A stretch of 64,000 nt of DNA from DATAUD01 sp036501665 (GCA_036501665.1 DASXZW010000082.1:1-64000), one strand, 5' to 3'; numbered from the stretch's first letter, positions 35,393-44,500 are shown. The notes: a model not told the origin generated them from the sequence alone. Translations and numbers: made by a program.

Positions 35393-37213
35393 TCAGATTT
35401 GCAGATACGGTTTGGAACCGACCGCAATCTGCTCGAAAAGCTGACGAACGCACTCAGGAATTTCTTCCATCGCCTCGGCAATGCGCGCGCCGAGACGCGG
35501 CTCATATTCCCCAATGCGAAAGAGCAACAGCAATTCGCTCAGCGCTTTCTTCTGATCGGTCAATGTGCGCGCCGGACTCAGCCGTCCTTCCAAATCAGCG
35601 GGCGACAAAGTAATCGCCGGGAACGCGCGAAGGATCGCCTTGGCGTCAAGCAAATAACCTTCCAACTCTGGATAGTCCGTGATGAAGACTTGATCCTCGG
35701 GGAGTTTTAAATGTTCGACGATTGTCCTTTTGCACTGGCTCGAAATTTCGCTGCCATTGCCGAATACTGCGAACACCATTGTCTGGACGAAATGACTCAA
35801 AGCGATCCGCGCATTGGCCGTGAAATGCAACGTGCAACCACATTCAGCGTCGAGAAACTGAACCTTGAGGCCGAAATCGAACTTGCGCGCCCACGCGTCA
35901 AAGATCGGCACGTGCTCGGAAGTTTCCACAAATACAATCGCGCCCGCCTCGAAGCTAAACGAAGGCTTCACGCCCAATTGTTCAATGACCTCAAGCGCGT
36001 TCTCTTTGGTGACAGGAACAATTCCCGTGCAATTTTCCGCGTCGCGCTGCACGACGAAGAGCGACGAAATCGGACACGACGCGGCGACCGACGTGGAATG
36101 GGTCGCGACAAAAACACGCTTGGTCTTCGCTTCCTCGCGCAGAAAATAGAAAAGTTCCACCTGCGCCTGAGGATGCAGGTAAGTCTCCGGCTCCTCGATG
36201 CACACCCATGTTCCCGGCGGCGCGAGAGTCAGCTTCGCGACGATTGCGACAATTGAACGCGTGCCGAAACTCATCTGGTTCATGGAATAAACCAGGTCCT
36301 CATCCATTGCGTCAATAATACCGAGTGTCGCCTGATTTTCTTCGGTTGGGGTGTAGAGTTTGCCGAGATTCGGGACAAGTTTTGAAACTTCAGACGCAAT
36401 CCGGCGGAATTGCTTCGGCTTATTATTGTAGAGCCAATGCAGGACATCCGGCAAATTCGACACGTCCGCAGTCAAGGTGTGTTTGCCCTGAATGGGGGAA
36501 GAGGTTGGCATTCGCCGCAGCGGATCGATCCATTCCAGCGTGGAAATCTGTTTGAGTACAGCAGTGGCCAATTCAACTGAAATCGGAAACGCCCCCGGCA
36601 CGTCCGGCAAGCCCAATCGCAATCGGTATGGCTTGACCAGCTCCGGCTTTATTTCAAGAACCGCGGGTTCCGCGGGCAATTCGCCTGCGCACCGTTTGCA
36701 CAATGTCTCCAACTGTCCGCTGATGGCCTCCAGGACATCCCCTCGCCCTTTAGTTGCGAACAAGAGAAACGGTCGATCACCCGAAACATTCGGAATGAAA
36801 AGCTCCTCGTCAAAGCCATCGCGCGAAATCGTGATTTTCAGCGTCAGCGACGAAAGAAAATTGGAGTTGGCGACGTCACCCGGAACAACTTGCGAATTTC
36901 CGCCAAAGAGCAGGTTGATCAGCTCTATCCGTTTTCGGGGCGTCAGCGCAAATTCCAGGACAAACTCCATCGACTCCTCGGCCCGCTTGCGATGCAGGAC
37001 TTCGTTGATGCCGTTTCCCCTGAGCTTGACGGCTTCATCAAAATCGACTGAGGCTTCCGCGAGAAACTTAAACGCATCGAGACAATTGGATTTGCCCGCA
37101 TTGTTGCGCCCCATCAAAAGGGTGAGGTTGTTGAGATTATTCAGTTCAGCGTGTTTGATGCTCTTGTAATTGCTGATCGCGGCGCGCTTGAGGCTTAACT
37201 GAATGTTTTCCAT
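35393..37213 (-). CDS. OLD-like AAA ATPase with C-terminal degenerate Toprim domain
   Basis: About 606 residues from the ATG at 37213 (the longer frame adds only 11 unconserved residues). Walker A is GRNNAGKSN at 35-43, signature MSFGTRSIVAIVAKLTL, Walker B WVCIEEPETYLHPQ near 335, H-loop VATHST. The C-terminal third is Toprim-like: FVETSEHVPIFDAWARKF (Glu near 427) and a PELEGYLLD helix near 514. Where OLD/DUF4435 Toprims have a DxD (VFDRDxRS-like), this has VFGNGSE near 484, so the metal-binding Asp pair is lost. It is probably a defence or repair ATPase whose nuclease part is inactive or altered. Confidence 0.85.
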   Translation of the reverse strand: MENIQLSLKRAAISNYKSIKHAELNNLNNLTLLMGRNNAGKSNCLDAFKFLAEASVDFDEAVKLRGNGINEVLHRKRAEESMEFVLEFALTPRKRIELINLLFGGNSQVVPGDVANSNFLSSLTLKITISRDGFDEELFIPNVSGDRPFLLFATKGRGDVLEAISGQLETLCKRCAGELPAEPAVLEIKPELVKPYRLRLGLPDVPGAFPISVELATAVLKQISTLEWIDPLRRMPTSSPIQGKHTLTADVSNLPDVLHWLYNNKPKQFRRIASEVSKLVPNLGKLYTPTEENQATLGIIDAMDEDLVYSMNQMSFGTRSIVAIVAKLTLAPPGTWVCIEEPETYLHPQAQVELFYFLREEAKTKRVFVATHSTSVAASCPISSLFVVQRDAENCTGIVPVTKENALEVIEQLGVKPSFSFEAGAIVFVETSEHVPIFDAWARKFDFGLKVQFLDAECGCTLHFTANARIALSHFVQTMVFAVFGNGSEISSQCKRTIVEHLKLPEDQVFITDYPELEGYLLDAKAILRAFPAITLSPADLEGRLSPARTLTDQKKALSELLLLFRIGEYEPRLGARIAEAMEEIPECVRQLFEQIAVGSKPYLQI

Positions 37214-37314
37214 TTCCGGGGACGTAAATAGCTGTTTTCGTGCCAACCCTCAATGGTATTCGTTCCATGACGAATTGATGGCAATTGACATTCCTAAATC
37301 ACCGCAGCGCTGGA

Positions 37315-37725
37315 TTAGGGTGTGGGCGTTTCTTCGTAGTCGCACTCGAAACAAGTGTCGTCTGCCCTTTGGAATTTGCACCCGCAATCCGGAGACGTGC
37401 AGGCCCACAATGTCAAATGCGTGAGTCGGTTTTTCGCAATTTCTGCAATCTGCTCTCGGCTTAGTTCAAATTCCCACTTTTTGTCAGTCTGCTTCGGCTC
37501 TGTGAAATAACCGAATTCAAACTGAGAGCCGCCCTCTTCCTTCAAACCGCCGTAAGCCAAAAGGTATCCCCGGAACTCCACTATTTGAATCAAGTCGTCC
37601 GACGGAGTAATCGCAGCCTCGTCTCCACTAAAGATCAGCTCATTAGCATACTTGAGAAACTGAACCAGCCTCTGCGGTATCGCCACACTTTGTTGAGCTT
37701 TTACTTTTGGAACTTTGCGTCTCAT
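37315..37725 (-). CDS. Unknown 136-residue protein with a C-terminal Cys cluster
   Basis: A small protein starting MRRKVPKVKAQQSVAIPQRL. The body looks alpha/beta with SDDLIQIVEFRGYLLAYGGL, and the end has CTSPDCGCKFQRADDTCFEC, five Cys that could bind Zn. No family was recognised. It begins seven bases after the Gfo/Idh/MocA gene and may be co-transcribed; the OLD-like ATPase gene follows after about 100 bases. Confidence 0.65.
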   Translation of the reverse strand: MRRKVPKVKAQQSVAIPQRLVQFLKYANELIFSGDEAAITPSDDLIQIVEFRGYLLAYGGLKEEGGSQFEFGYFTEPKQTDKKWEFELSREQIAEIAKNRLTHLTLWACTSPDCGCKFQRADDTCFECDYEETPTP

Positions 37726-37732
37726 AAGATCC

Positions 37733-38815
37733 TTAAGATTTTCTTCGCGCTGATTCTAGGCAGCCGTCCATGACCTTTTGCGTTTTGAGGGCCCATTCCG
37801 GCCAATCCGTATTCAGCCTTCCCGATTGGATTTGCGCGGCAAAATTTCTGAACATATTGCTTTCCTGCGCATTGGGGTGGTTGTTGCTGTATTCGGGTGT
37901 TGTCCAACGGCGCAATCCCGGCTCCATGTTGAATGTGCAGTTGTTGATTGCAAAAGAGGTGTTGCGCGAAGTGAACTCCAATTCGTTGCCGAAAAATGGC
38001 AGAACAAAATCGTCGATCCGCAAATATCCACGGTCGCCGCTGATCATCGCCAATTGCTGATTTTCCGTAATGAACGACGCATAGAACCCGGCGGAAATTC
38101 CTTTGTCGAAAAGAAGTTCGCCCGAGAATTCGGTGGGCACACATCCCCCGCCCTTCGTTCGCTTGCTCTCGGTCAGCAACCGGCCAGTGACTTGACGGGG
38201 CATTTTCCAATCAACGGCCCACAGAGCAAAACGAATGCAATACCAGGCCAGGTCGCCAACGCACCCGTGCGGTTCGAGCGCGCTGTTGGCGCGAATGTTT
38301 GTCGTGAAGAAAGTTTTGTCCTGGTTGAACGTAAAAGCCAGGTTCAGGCGGCGCATCGTTCCAACCGTTTCTGGCATTGCCGCGCGCGCAGTCTCCAGTC
38401 GCCGGCTGTGCATGAACATTACGCCGTCCATGAATTGGACGCCGTTCCGCTGGCAGGCTGCCACCATTTCCTCAAGGTCGGCTGTCCGCACTGCGCACGG
38501 TTTTTCGCATAAGACGTGCTTGCCCGCTTTGGCGGCGGCGAGAACCCATTCCTTCCGCAACGCGGTCGGCAATGGAATATAGACGGCGTCGATGTCGGGC
38601 GCGGCGATCAGTTCGGCGTAACTGCCGGAAGCGCTCGGTGTGAATGGAAAAGGCGCCTGGGCCTGACAGTCATCAATAAATCGCATGGCCGACTCCAGCT
38701 TTCGGCTTGCCACCGCCGCGACGACGCCATTGCCGCTGTTGAGAATGGCCAACCAGTTTTTCCGCGCAATTTGCGCCGCGCCAACAACGCCCCATCGAGT
38801 ATATGTGTCTTGCAT
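37733..38815 (-). CDS. Gfo/Idh/MocA-family NAD(P) oxidoreductase
   Basis: A 360-residue protein with the Rossmann motif GVVGAAQIARKNWLAIL at the N-terminus and the family motif VLCEKPCAV near residues 95-105, containing the Lys of the EKP motif. The C-terminal alpha/beta domain carries MFMHSRRLETA and EPHGCVGDLAWYCIRF (H-x-x-x-D type). It oxidises or reduces a sugar or cyclitol at one carbon with NAD(P); the substrate is unknown. It heads a pair with the Cys-cluster protein at 37315. Confidence 0.92.
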   Translation of the reverse strand: MQDTYTRWGVVGAAQIARKNWLAILNSGNGVVAAVASRKLESAMRFIDDCQAQAPFPFTPSASGSYAELIAAPDIDAVYIPLPTALRKEWVLAAAKAGKHVLCEKPCAVRTADLEEMVAACQRNGVQFMDGVMFMHSRRLETARAAMPETVGTMRRLNLAFTFNQDKTFFTTNIRANSALEPHGCVGDLAWYCIRFALWAVDWKMPRQVTGRLLTESKRTKGGGCVPTEFSGELLFDKGISAGFYASFITENQQLAMISGDRGYLRIDDFVLPFFGNELEFTSRNTSFAINNCTFNMEPGLRRWTTPEYSNNHPNAQESNMFRNFAAQIQSGRLNTDWPEWALKTQKVMDGCLESARRKS

Positions 38816-38885
38816 TGAAGACAGAAGAATCAGTCAAATCTGGCGGCGCGTCAATCGTATGAAACACATCGCGCGAAGATGACGA

Positions 38886-39086
38886 TTAAGAGCCGTTTAC
38901 GGCAAATAAAAGGCAGGCTTGTATATCTTCAGCGGTCAGATCAGGAAAGTCCTCAAGGACTTCGGGGGTGGACATGCCGCTTCCCAAATAATCCAGCACG
39001 TCAGTCACAGCAATGCGAGTCCCGCGAATGCATGGTTTGCCGCTACGCACGAGTGGGTCAATGGCGATGCGTTCTCGGCAATTCAT
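38886..39086 (-). CDS. DUF433 antitoxin-like protein
   Basis: A 66-residue protein of DUF433 (VapB-like), starting MNCRERIAIDPLVRSGKPCI and containing the RGTRIAVTDVLDYLGSGMSTPEVLEDFPDL turn in two conserved blocks. The end (CLLFAVNGS) is about ten residues shorter than most relatives. DUF433 proteins usually precede a DUF5615/PIN toxin gene, which is absent here. It is probably a solitary antitoxin or remnant. Confidence 0.8.
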   Translation of the reverse strand: MNCRERIAIDPLVRSGKPCIRGTRIAVTDVLDYLGSGMSTPEVLEDFPDLTAEDIQACLLFAVNGS

Positions 39087-39183
39087 GGTATCAGTATTCG
39101 GATTCTACCGGTGAGAGTTAAGCACAGCTTAATTTTCAGACTCCGTGCGCCTTCAATTTAAAACACGTTGAGTCGATTCCAAA

Positions 39184-39498
39184 TTAGGCGAATTCCACGC
39201 GTGGCTTGATTTCCAAATCCTCCGCGATACTCCGCAATATTGCGCCCAGGTTGTGAGCAGTGGGATTGCCGTTGCGATTGAGCATTCGATGAAGAGATTT
39301 TTCACCCAAACCGGTTTGTCGAGACAGTTCTTTGAAGCTGATTTCTGCATTAACCAAATCGCGCAACCTGGAAAGCGCCCCTGCCGTGTCACCTTCCAAA
39401 AGCATCTCGACCGCGCCAGCATAGAAGAGACGCGCATATTCACGGTCGCGTTTGATTCGCGCCGTTGCAGTTTCCCGATAATCTCGCGTGGTTATCAT
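39184..39498 (-). CDS. Antitoxin with HTH-type DNA-binding region (HigA/phage-like)
   Basis: A 104-residue protein from the ATG at 39498. The N-terminus (MITTRDYRETATARIKRDRE) is a helix typical of the addiction-module antidote family, and the C-terminal half is a helix-turn-helix of Cro type (FKELSRQTGLGEKSLHRMLN, then HNLGAILRSIAEDL). It would bind the toxin encoded just upstream and repress the pair. One base separates the toxin stop from this start. Confidence 0.88.
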   Translation of the reverse strand: MITTRDYRETATARIKRDREYARLFYAGAVEMLLEGDTAGALSRLRDLVNAEISFKELSRQTGLGEKSLHRMLNRNGNPTAHNLGAILRSIAEDLEIKPRVEFA

Positions 39499-39499
39499 T

Positions 39500-39826
39500 C
39501 TAATTTCTTGTTTGTTTATAACGTTTCCAACGCACCACGGCGGCTGCAATGTCGGCGCTCTGCCTTCGCTTGCTTCCGCCGCCAAGTAAAATTATAAGTG
39601 CGCCGCCCTCGCGACCGTAATAAATGCGGTACCCCGGCCCAAAATCCATTCGTAATTCAAATATTCCTTCGTGCAACGCCTTAGCCGCGCCAAAATTACC
39701 TTGTTCCAGGCGTCGCAAATATTTGTCCACGCGTTCCGCGGTGACGTTGTCCAAATCTTCAAACCATTCCCCGAATGGCGAAGACCCATTTTCGACGAAT
39801 TCCCGAATCTCAAACGGGCCGGTCAT
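39500..39826 (-). CDS. RelE/HigB-superfamily addiction-module toxin
   Basis: A 108-residue toxin of the phage-derived Gp49-like/HigB group: FGEWFEDLDNVTAERVDKYL, then FGAAKALHEGIFELRMDFGP, GYRIYYGREGGALIILLGGG and a final ADIAAAVVRWKRYK. These proteins cut mRNA on the ribosome. The toxin-first order and one-base gap to the antitoxin at 39184 match the HigBA layout. The Arg and Tyr of GYRIYYGR are kept, so it may be active. Confidence 0.9.
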   Translation of the reverse strand: MTGPFEIREFVENGSSPFGEWFEDLDNVTAERVDKYLRRLEQGNFGAAKALHEGIFELRMDFGPGYRIYYGREGGALIILLGGGSKRRQSADIAAAVVRWKRYKQTRN

Positions 39827-39874
39827 ATGGTATCATTTATGTTACTCGAGTCAAGGAGTGAAGGCGAAGTTTAC

Positions 39875-41338
39875 TCACAAATACGGCGAGAGGAGTCGAG
39901 CAAGGCCGTCGCGAAGGCGGATTGGCAAGGAGCGAGCGTCAACTTCTTCCATTGTCACTTCGTGGGCGGTTTTTCGCTTTTCTTCGATGAGAGCTTCAAG
40001 TTGGGCGGCGAAACCGGGATCGTAGCACTCAAGGTTGTATTCGAAATTGAGGCGCAGGCTGCGCGCATCCCAATTCGCGGAACCTACCAGCGTCCAACAG
40101 CCATCGACGACCATCAACTTGGAATGATCGAATGGCGGCGCAGTCAGCCAGATACGGCAACCGTGCTCCAGAATCTGCCACCACATCGACCGCGACGCCC
40201 AATGCACCACCGGCAAATTATTTATTGACGGCAAAAGAATCTCCACTTTCACGCCGCGCATCGACGCCAGAATCAGCGCCGAGACGATCGCCGCATCCGG
40301 CAGAAAATACGGCGTCATGATTTTGACCGAACGCCTTGCAATTGACAATGCACCGAGCAGCGTCCAGCGCAATTTCTCGAAATCTTCATCCGGTCCGTCG
40401 GTAATCCCCCTCACCAGCATGTTGCCGTGCGCCTGCGGCTTGGGAAACCATGCTTCGCCGCGCAACGCCTCATTCGTTGTGAACATCCAATCGTCGGTAA
40501 ACGCCTCCTGCAATTGCGTAACCACCGGCCCGCGAACGTGAAAATGAATGTCCTGCACCGGGCTTGCGGGATTCTTCAGCAGGCAATTTCCCGCGCGAAT
40601 ATTCATTCCGCCGGTGAATCCGTCCACGCCGTCGATCACCAGCAGTTTGCGGTGAGTCCGCATGTTCAGAGTCGTCACGCTCCACGGCGCGATCGTCGGC
40701 AAAAAGCGCGCAAATTTAACTTGTTGACTGCGCAATTCGCCCAAAATGCTCGGCCACGAATATCGCGTTCCCGCTGCGTCGATCAATACGCGCACTTCAA
40801 CGCCGCGCCGGGACGCATCACCCAGCGCTTTGGCGAATTCGATGCCAACGTCGTCGCGGTCGAAAATGTAAGTCTGGAGGGAAATCGTTTTTTTGGCTCC
40901 CCCAATGGCTGCAAGCATCGCCGGAAAAGCCTGGTCGCCGTTGATCAGCGGCTTGATTTCGTTGCCAGTGAGAATCGGCCGGCCAACCACGACGCCCACG
41001 ACGCGAGCCAGTAAAGTCATATGGCCGGCGTGGGGCGGCAAATGTTCCGGCAACTGCTCCGGCTGACATTCGCCTAGCGCTGAATCCACTCGGTAGCGCT
41101 CCATTTGTCCGCGCAACAAAACCGCTCGTCGCCGGAGGCGGTTTACCCCGAAAACAAAATACATCAGCGACCCGACCATCGGCACGAGACAGATGAATCC
41201 CACCCAGGCAATGGCCGATCGGGTTTCGCGTTTGTAAAGAACCGCGTGTCCGCACGCGATGATCGCCAGCGTCAGCGCCACTCCCGCTGCGGCAAGGTGC
41301 CAGAACTTGTGCGGATCAAATAAAAGGATGATGGCCAT
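39875..41338 (-). CDS. cls: Cardiolipin synthase (phospholipase D family)
   Basis: A 487-residue ClsA-type enzyme. Two N-terminal membrane helices (about 12-32 and 42-65) are followed by two PLD domains with intact HKD motifs: THRKLLVIDGVDGFTGGMNI and DHSKLMVVDGCWTLVGSANW. The last residues LLSPYL are typical. It condenses phosphatidylglycerol into cardiolipin in the inner membrane. A gene for a small exported protein lies just upstream. Confidence 0.95.
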   Translation of the reverse strand: MAIILLFDPHKFWHLAAAGVALTLAIIACGHAVLYKRETRSAIAWVGFICLVPMVGSLMYFVFGVNRLRRRAVLLRGQMERYRVDSALGECQPEQLPEHLPPHAGHMTLLARVVGVVVGRPILTGNEIKPLINGDQAFPAMLAAIGGAKKTISLQTYIFDRDDVGIEFAKALGDASRRGVEVRVLIDAAGTRYSWPSILGELRSQQVKFARFLPTIAPWSVTTLNMRTHRKLLVIDGVDGFTGGMNIRAGNCLLKNPASPVQDIHFHVRGPVVTQLQEAFTDDWMFTTNEALRGEAWFPKPQAHGNMLVRGITDGPDEDFEKLRWTLLGALSIARRSVKIMTPYFLPDAAIVSALILASMRGVKVEILLPSINNLPVVHWASRSMWWQILEHGCRIWLTAPPFDHSKLMVVDGCWTLVGSANWDARSLRLNFEYNLECYDPGFAAQLEALIEEKRKTAHEVTMEEVDARSLPIRLRDGLARLLSPYL

Positions 41339-41370
41339 TGGTTTGAAAGGTCGGGCATTGCCCCGACGAC

Positions 41371-41925
41371 CTATTGGCCACTGCTCGCAAGCGCATCCAG
41401 TTTGGCCTTGGCGGCAGTCAAGTATCGCCCCAGATCATCCAGGACAAAAGAGGCCATTTCGTTTCGCGTCGCCAAAACGTCGCCGGACTTCATGACAATC
41501 GTCAGTTTGGCGCCATTGGAGACCTTGAGAAGCGACATGCCGCATCGCGTCCGGTAAGCGGCCTCGAAATTATCCAGGGGCGTCGCGTTATGGTCCGACT
41601 GCGAAATGAATTGAACTCCGCGGATCAACCCGTCCAATTCATCGTAGTCGATATAATCCACCTCCAGTTGCTTTGACGCCAGTCGCGTCCGGAGCGAAAC
41701 CGCGTACACGGTATTGGAGTAAAGTATGTTTGTAAGCGTCTCGACTCGAATCTCCACCGGATAATTGAGCTGGTTGTTCAACGTTCCAATGACGGACATG
41801 CCCCTTAGAAGCGGCGTGTCGGCGAGCGCGTTGTAAGCCTCAAAATTCGATCTCGGCGCATTGGTCGTTTGGGCATTGAGCGTCCATGTCAAGCAAAGGG
41901 ATAACAAAAGGATAATGTTCTTCAT
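41371..41925 (-). CDS. Small exported protein of unknown function
   Basis: About 184 residues from the ATG at 41925, which opens a signal peptide MKNIILLLSLCLTWTLNAQ. The mature part has an alternating strand/helix pattern (YPVEIRVETLTNILYSNTVY, DYDELDGLIRGVQFISQSDH, TIVMKSGDVLATRNEMASF) with no family recognised. It is 32 bases upstream of the cardiolipin synthase gene on the same strand. Confidence 0.7.
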   Translation of the reverse strand: MKNIILLLSLCLTWTLNAQTTNAPRSNFEAYNALADTPLLRGMSVIGTLNNQLNYPVEIRVETLTNILYSNTVYAVSLRTRLASKQLEVDYIDYDELDGLIRGVQFISQSDHNATPLDNFEAAYRTRCGMSLLKVSNGAKLTIVMKSGDVLATRNEMASFVLDDLGRYLTAAKAKLDALASSGQ

Positions 41926-41995
41926 AGGCCGGGGAAAGAATGGCCGCAAGCGTCCGCAATTTAAAGGCCAAACGGATTCGCTGAGCGCTCAGCCG

Positions 41996-42457
41996 CTAAA
42001 TCGCGTACTCCATGGTCGCCTGCGCTGCGCTTCCCAGGCGTTGCGCTCGTTCGCACAAATCCGCGAGCGTCACGCGCTCCATGACTTTGACAACGGCCTC
42101 GCGCGCTTCGGCCATGACTTCACGAATCGGGCAACGCGCCTCGTCCGGACAAGTGCAACGCTCATAAAACCGGTCACTCACGCAACTCACCGGCGCAAGC
42201 GCCCCTTCCACATGGCGAACCACAGATGCCAGTGTGATATTCTGCGGCGGTCGCGCCAATCGGTATCCTCCCGCTGCGCCTCGACGGCTTTCGACAGCAC
42301 CCAAAGCTTTCAAATCATTCAGAATCTGCTCGAGGAATTTCTTCGGGATATTCTGCTGTTTTGAAATGTCTTGAATGCGGACCACTTCCTCTCCATAGTT
42401 CAAGGCAAGCACCAACAACGCACGAATGGCGTACTCACCTCGAACGGAAAGTTTCAT
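41996..42457 (-). CDS. Rrf2-family transcriptional regulator
   Basis: A 153-residue Rrf2 protein. The winged helix covers MKLSVRGEYAIRALLVLALN to ILNDLKALGAVESRRGAAGG, with the GYRLAR wing. The cysteines CVSDRFYERCTCPDEARC can hold an Fe-S cluster, as in IscR/CysR-type members. It is divergent from the sulfate-binding-protein gene, and the gap carries the palindrome at 42491-42501, so it probably represses or senses sulfur supply for that operon. The link is inferred from position. Confidence 0.92.
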   Translation of the reverse strand: MKLSVRGEYAIRALLVLALNYGEEVVRIQDISKQQNIPKKFLEQILNDLKALGAVESRRGAAGGYRLARPPQNITLASVVRHVEGALAPVSCVSDRFYERCTCPDEARCPIREVMAEAREAVVKVMERVTLADLCERAQRLGSAAQATMEYAI

Positions 42458-42490
42458 TGTTTATAAGATGCCATCTCTACTGATACGGTC

Positions 42491-42501
42491 AAGATTATCT
42501 T
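42491..42501. promoter_or_regulatory. Candidate operator palindrome in the Rrf2/sulfate transporter divergent gap
   Basis: AAGATTATCTT is a perfect 11-base palindrome around a central T. It lies between the divergent regulator and transporter genes. A separate ATAAGAT/ATCTTAT inverted pair at 42463-42469 and 42497-42503 overlaps it. A TTGACA at 42568-42573 could be the -35 of the transporter promoter, though no convincing -10 is seen. The function is inferred. Confidence 0.4.
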
Positions 42502-42602
42502 ATTACTAAGCAAACAATTGAAATCCAGAGCTTTCAATAGTGAATACTTTAATGCCAACAATGTCTATTGACATAATAGGGATTTCCGATAGCTTTTTTT
42601 GC

Positions 42603-43607
42603 ATGATTGCCAGAATGGCGAGATTTTTTTTAGTAGTTTTAATCACGCTTGCCGGTTTTTCCGTGGAGGCGGGGAATTCGATTTCCCTTTTAAATGTCTC
42701 TTACGATCCGACGCGCGAATTTTACACGGAGATCAACGCCGCGTTTGCGAAGGATTGGAAAACGAAAACCGGCGACGACGTGACTGTCCGGCAATCGCAC
42801 GGCGGTTCCGGCAAACAGGCTCGTTCGGTCATCGACGGATTGCAGGCTGATGTCGTGACGCTCGCGTTGGCTTGGGACATTGATGCGTTGCACGATAAGG
42901 CGCAATTGCTTCCTGAGGATTGGCAGAAACGGTTGCCTGATAATAGTTGCCCTTACACTTCCACGATTGTTTTTCTCGTCCGCCACGACTCCACGAAGAA
43001 AATCAAGGACTGGGACGATCTCGCGCAACCGGGCGTCAGCGTGGTCACGCCGAATCCAAAAACTTCCGGCGGCGCGCGATGGATCTATCTTGCGGCGTAC
43101 GGCGATGCGCTGAAAAAAAATAATGGCGACGATGCGGCGGCGCGGAAATTCATGTCGCAATTGTACGCGAACGTTCCTGTGATGGACGAAGGGGCGCGCG
43201 GCGCGGCGACGACTTTTGTGCAACATAACATTGGCGACGTTTTGGTCGGATGGGAGAATGAGGCGTTGATGATTGTTAATGGATTTGGGAAAGGCAGGTT
43301 TGATATTGTTTATCCACCGCGAAGTATTTTGACGGAGCCGCCGGTGGCTGTCGTTGACAAATATGTGGACGCGCATGGAACGCGGGCGGTGGCGGAGGCG
43401 TATTTAAAATTCCTCTATACACCGCAAGGGCAGGAAATTGCGGCGAAGCATTATTTTAGGCCAAGATCGCGGGAGCCGAAATATCAGGATTTTCCTACGG
43501 TGGGTTTGTTTACAATCGAGGAAATGTTTGGGGGGTGGAAGCAGGCGCAGAAGATTCATTTTGATGAAGGAGGGGTGTTTGACCAAATCAACCGAAGCCG
43601 TCGGTAG
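42603..43607 (+). CDS. sbp: Sulfate ABC transporter, periplasmic binding protein
   Basis: About 335 residues; ATGs at 42603 and 42615 are both plausible starts, each giving a signal peptide (MARFFLVVLITLAGFSVEAG). The family motifs are clear: LNVSYDPTREFYTEINAAFA, TVRQSHGGSGKQARSVIDGL, ADVVTLALAWDIDAL, TPNPKTSGGARWIYLAAYGD and GWENEAL. It captures sulfate or thiosulfate in the periplasm. It is the first of three transporter genes; the permease gene starts six bases later. Confidence 0.94.
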   Translation: MIARMARFFLVVLITLAGFSVEAGNSISLLNVSYDPTREFYTEINAAFAKDWKTKTGDDVTVRQSHGGSGKQARSVIDGLQADVVTLALAWDIDALHDKAQLLPEDWQKRLPDNSCPYTSTIVFLVRHDSTKKIKDWDDLAQPGVSVVTPNPKTSGGARWIYLAAYGDALKKNNGDDAAARKFMSQLYANVPVMDEGARGAATTFVQHNIGDVLVGWENEALMIVNGFGKGRFDIVYPPRSILTEPPVAVVDKYVDAHGTRAVAEAYLKFLYTPQGQEIAAKHYFRPRSREPKYQDFPTVGLFTIEEMFGGWKQAQKIHFDEGGVFDQINRSRR

Positions 43608-43613
43608 TTGCTA

Positions 43614-44447
43614 ATGAGCGCGAAGGCTTCGACTCCGTCCAATCCCCTGCCCGGCTTAAACCTTACGCTGGGGATTACGATTATTTATTTGACTGTGGTG
43701 GTGCTCGCGCCGGTGGGGGCGCTTGTGCTGAAGGCTTCGCGGTTGCCAATCAAGGACTTGTGGACGCTGGCGACGAATGAGCGGGCGATTTCCGCTTACG
43801 AATTGAGCCTGGGGGCGTCGCTGGCGGCGGCGTTGATCAATGCGCTTTTTGGGACGCTGGTGGCGTGGGTTTTGGTGCGGCGGCGATTTCCGGGTCGGCG
43901 CATTTTGGATGGGTTGATCGATTTTCCGTTTGCGCTGCCGACGGCGGTGGCGGGGTTGACTTTGGCGAACCTTTTCTCGGATCACGGATGGCTGGGGCAT
44001 TTTCTGGTTCCGATGGGAATCAAAGGGGCGTTTTCGCGGCTGGGCGTCGTGATTGCGCTGACGTTTGTCGGGTTGCCGTTTTCGGTGCGGACGGTTCAGC
44101 CGGTGATTGAATCGCTGGAGAAGGCGGTGGAGGAAGCCGCCGCGTGTCTGGGGGCCGGGCGGTTGCGGACGGTGATCAGCATTACGCTTCCGACTCTGCT
44201 GCCGACGGTGTTGACGGGGTTCGGTTTGTCGTTTGCGCGGGCGTTGGGGGAATACGGATCAATCGCGTTTATTTCGGGGAATTTGCCGCAGACGGAAATC
44301 GCGCCGTCGCTGATTGTCCAACGGCTGGACCAATATGATTATACCGGGGCGGTGGCGGTGGCGATGGTGCTAATGGTTTTTTCGTTCGGTGTGTTGCTGA
44401 CTTTGAACTGGCTTCAATCGTGGTCGTCGAGTTTCGAGCAGCAATGA
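43614..44447 (+). CDS. cysT: Sulfate ABC transporter permease CysT (CysU)
   Basis: About 277 residues from the ATG at 43614. It has six to seven membrane spans and the ABC-2-like permease EAA loop LEKAVEEAAACLGAGRLRTV, plus FPFALPTAVAGLTLANLF and RALGEYGSIAFISGNLPQTE, which are typical of CysT. With CysW it forms the membrane channel for sulfate. The gap to cysW is 163 bases, much longer than to the binding protein gene, and contains dispersed repeats. Confidence 0.94.
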   Translation: MSAKASTPSNPLPGLNLTLGITIIYLTVVVLAPVGALVLKASRLPIKDLWTLATNERAISAYELSLGASLAAALINALFGTLVAWVLVRRRFPGRRILDGLIDFPFALPTAVAGLTLANLFSDHGWLGHFLVPMGIKGAFSRLGVVIALTFVGLPFSVRTVQPVIESLEKAVEEAAACLGAGRLRTVISITLPTLLPTVLTGFGLSFARALGEYGSIAFISGNLPQTEIAPSLIVQRLDQYDYTGAVAVAMVLMVFSFGVLLTLNWLQSWSSSFEQQ

Positions 44448-44500
44448 ATATGCCTCGCAAACATTTAAATTTTGGTCGCCCGCTTAAAGCCGCCAACCCC

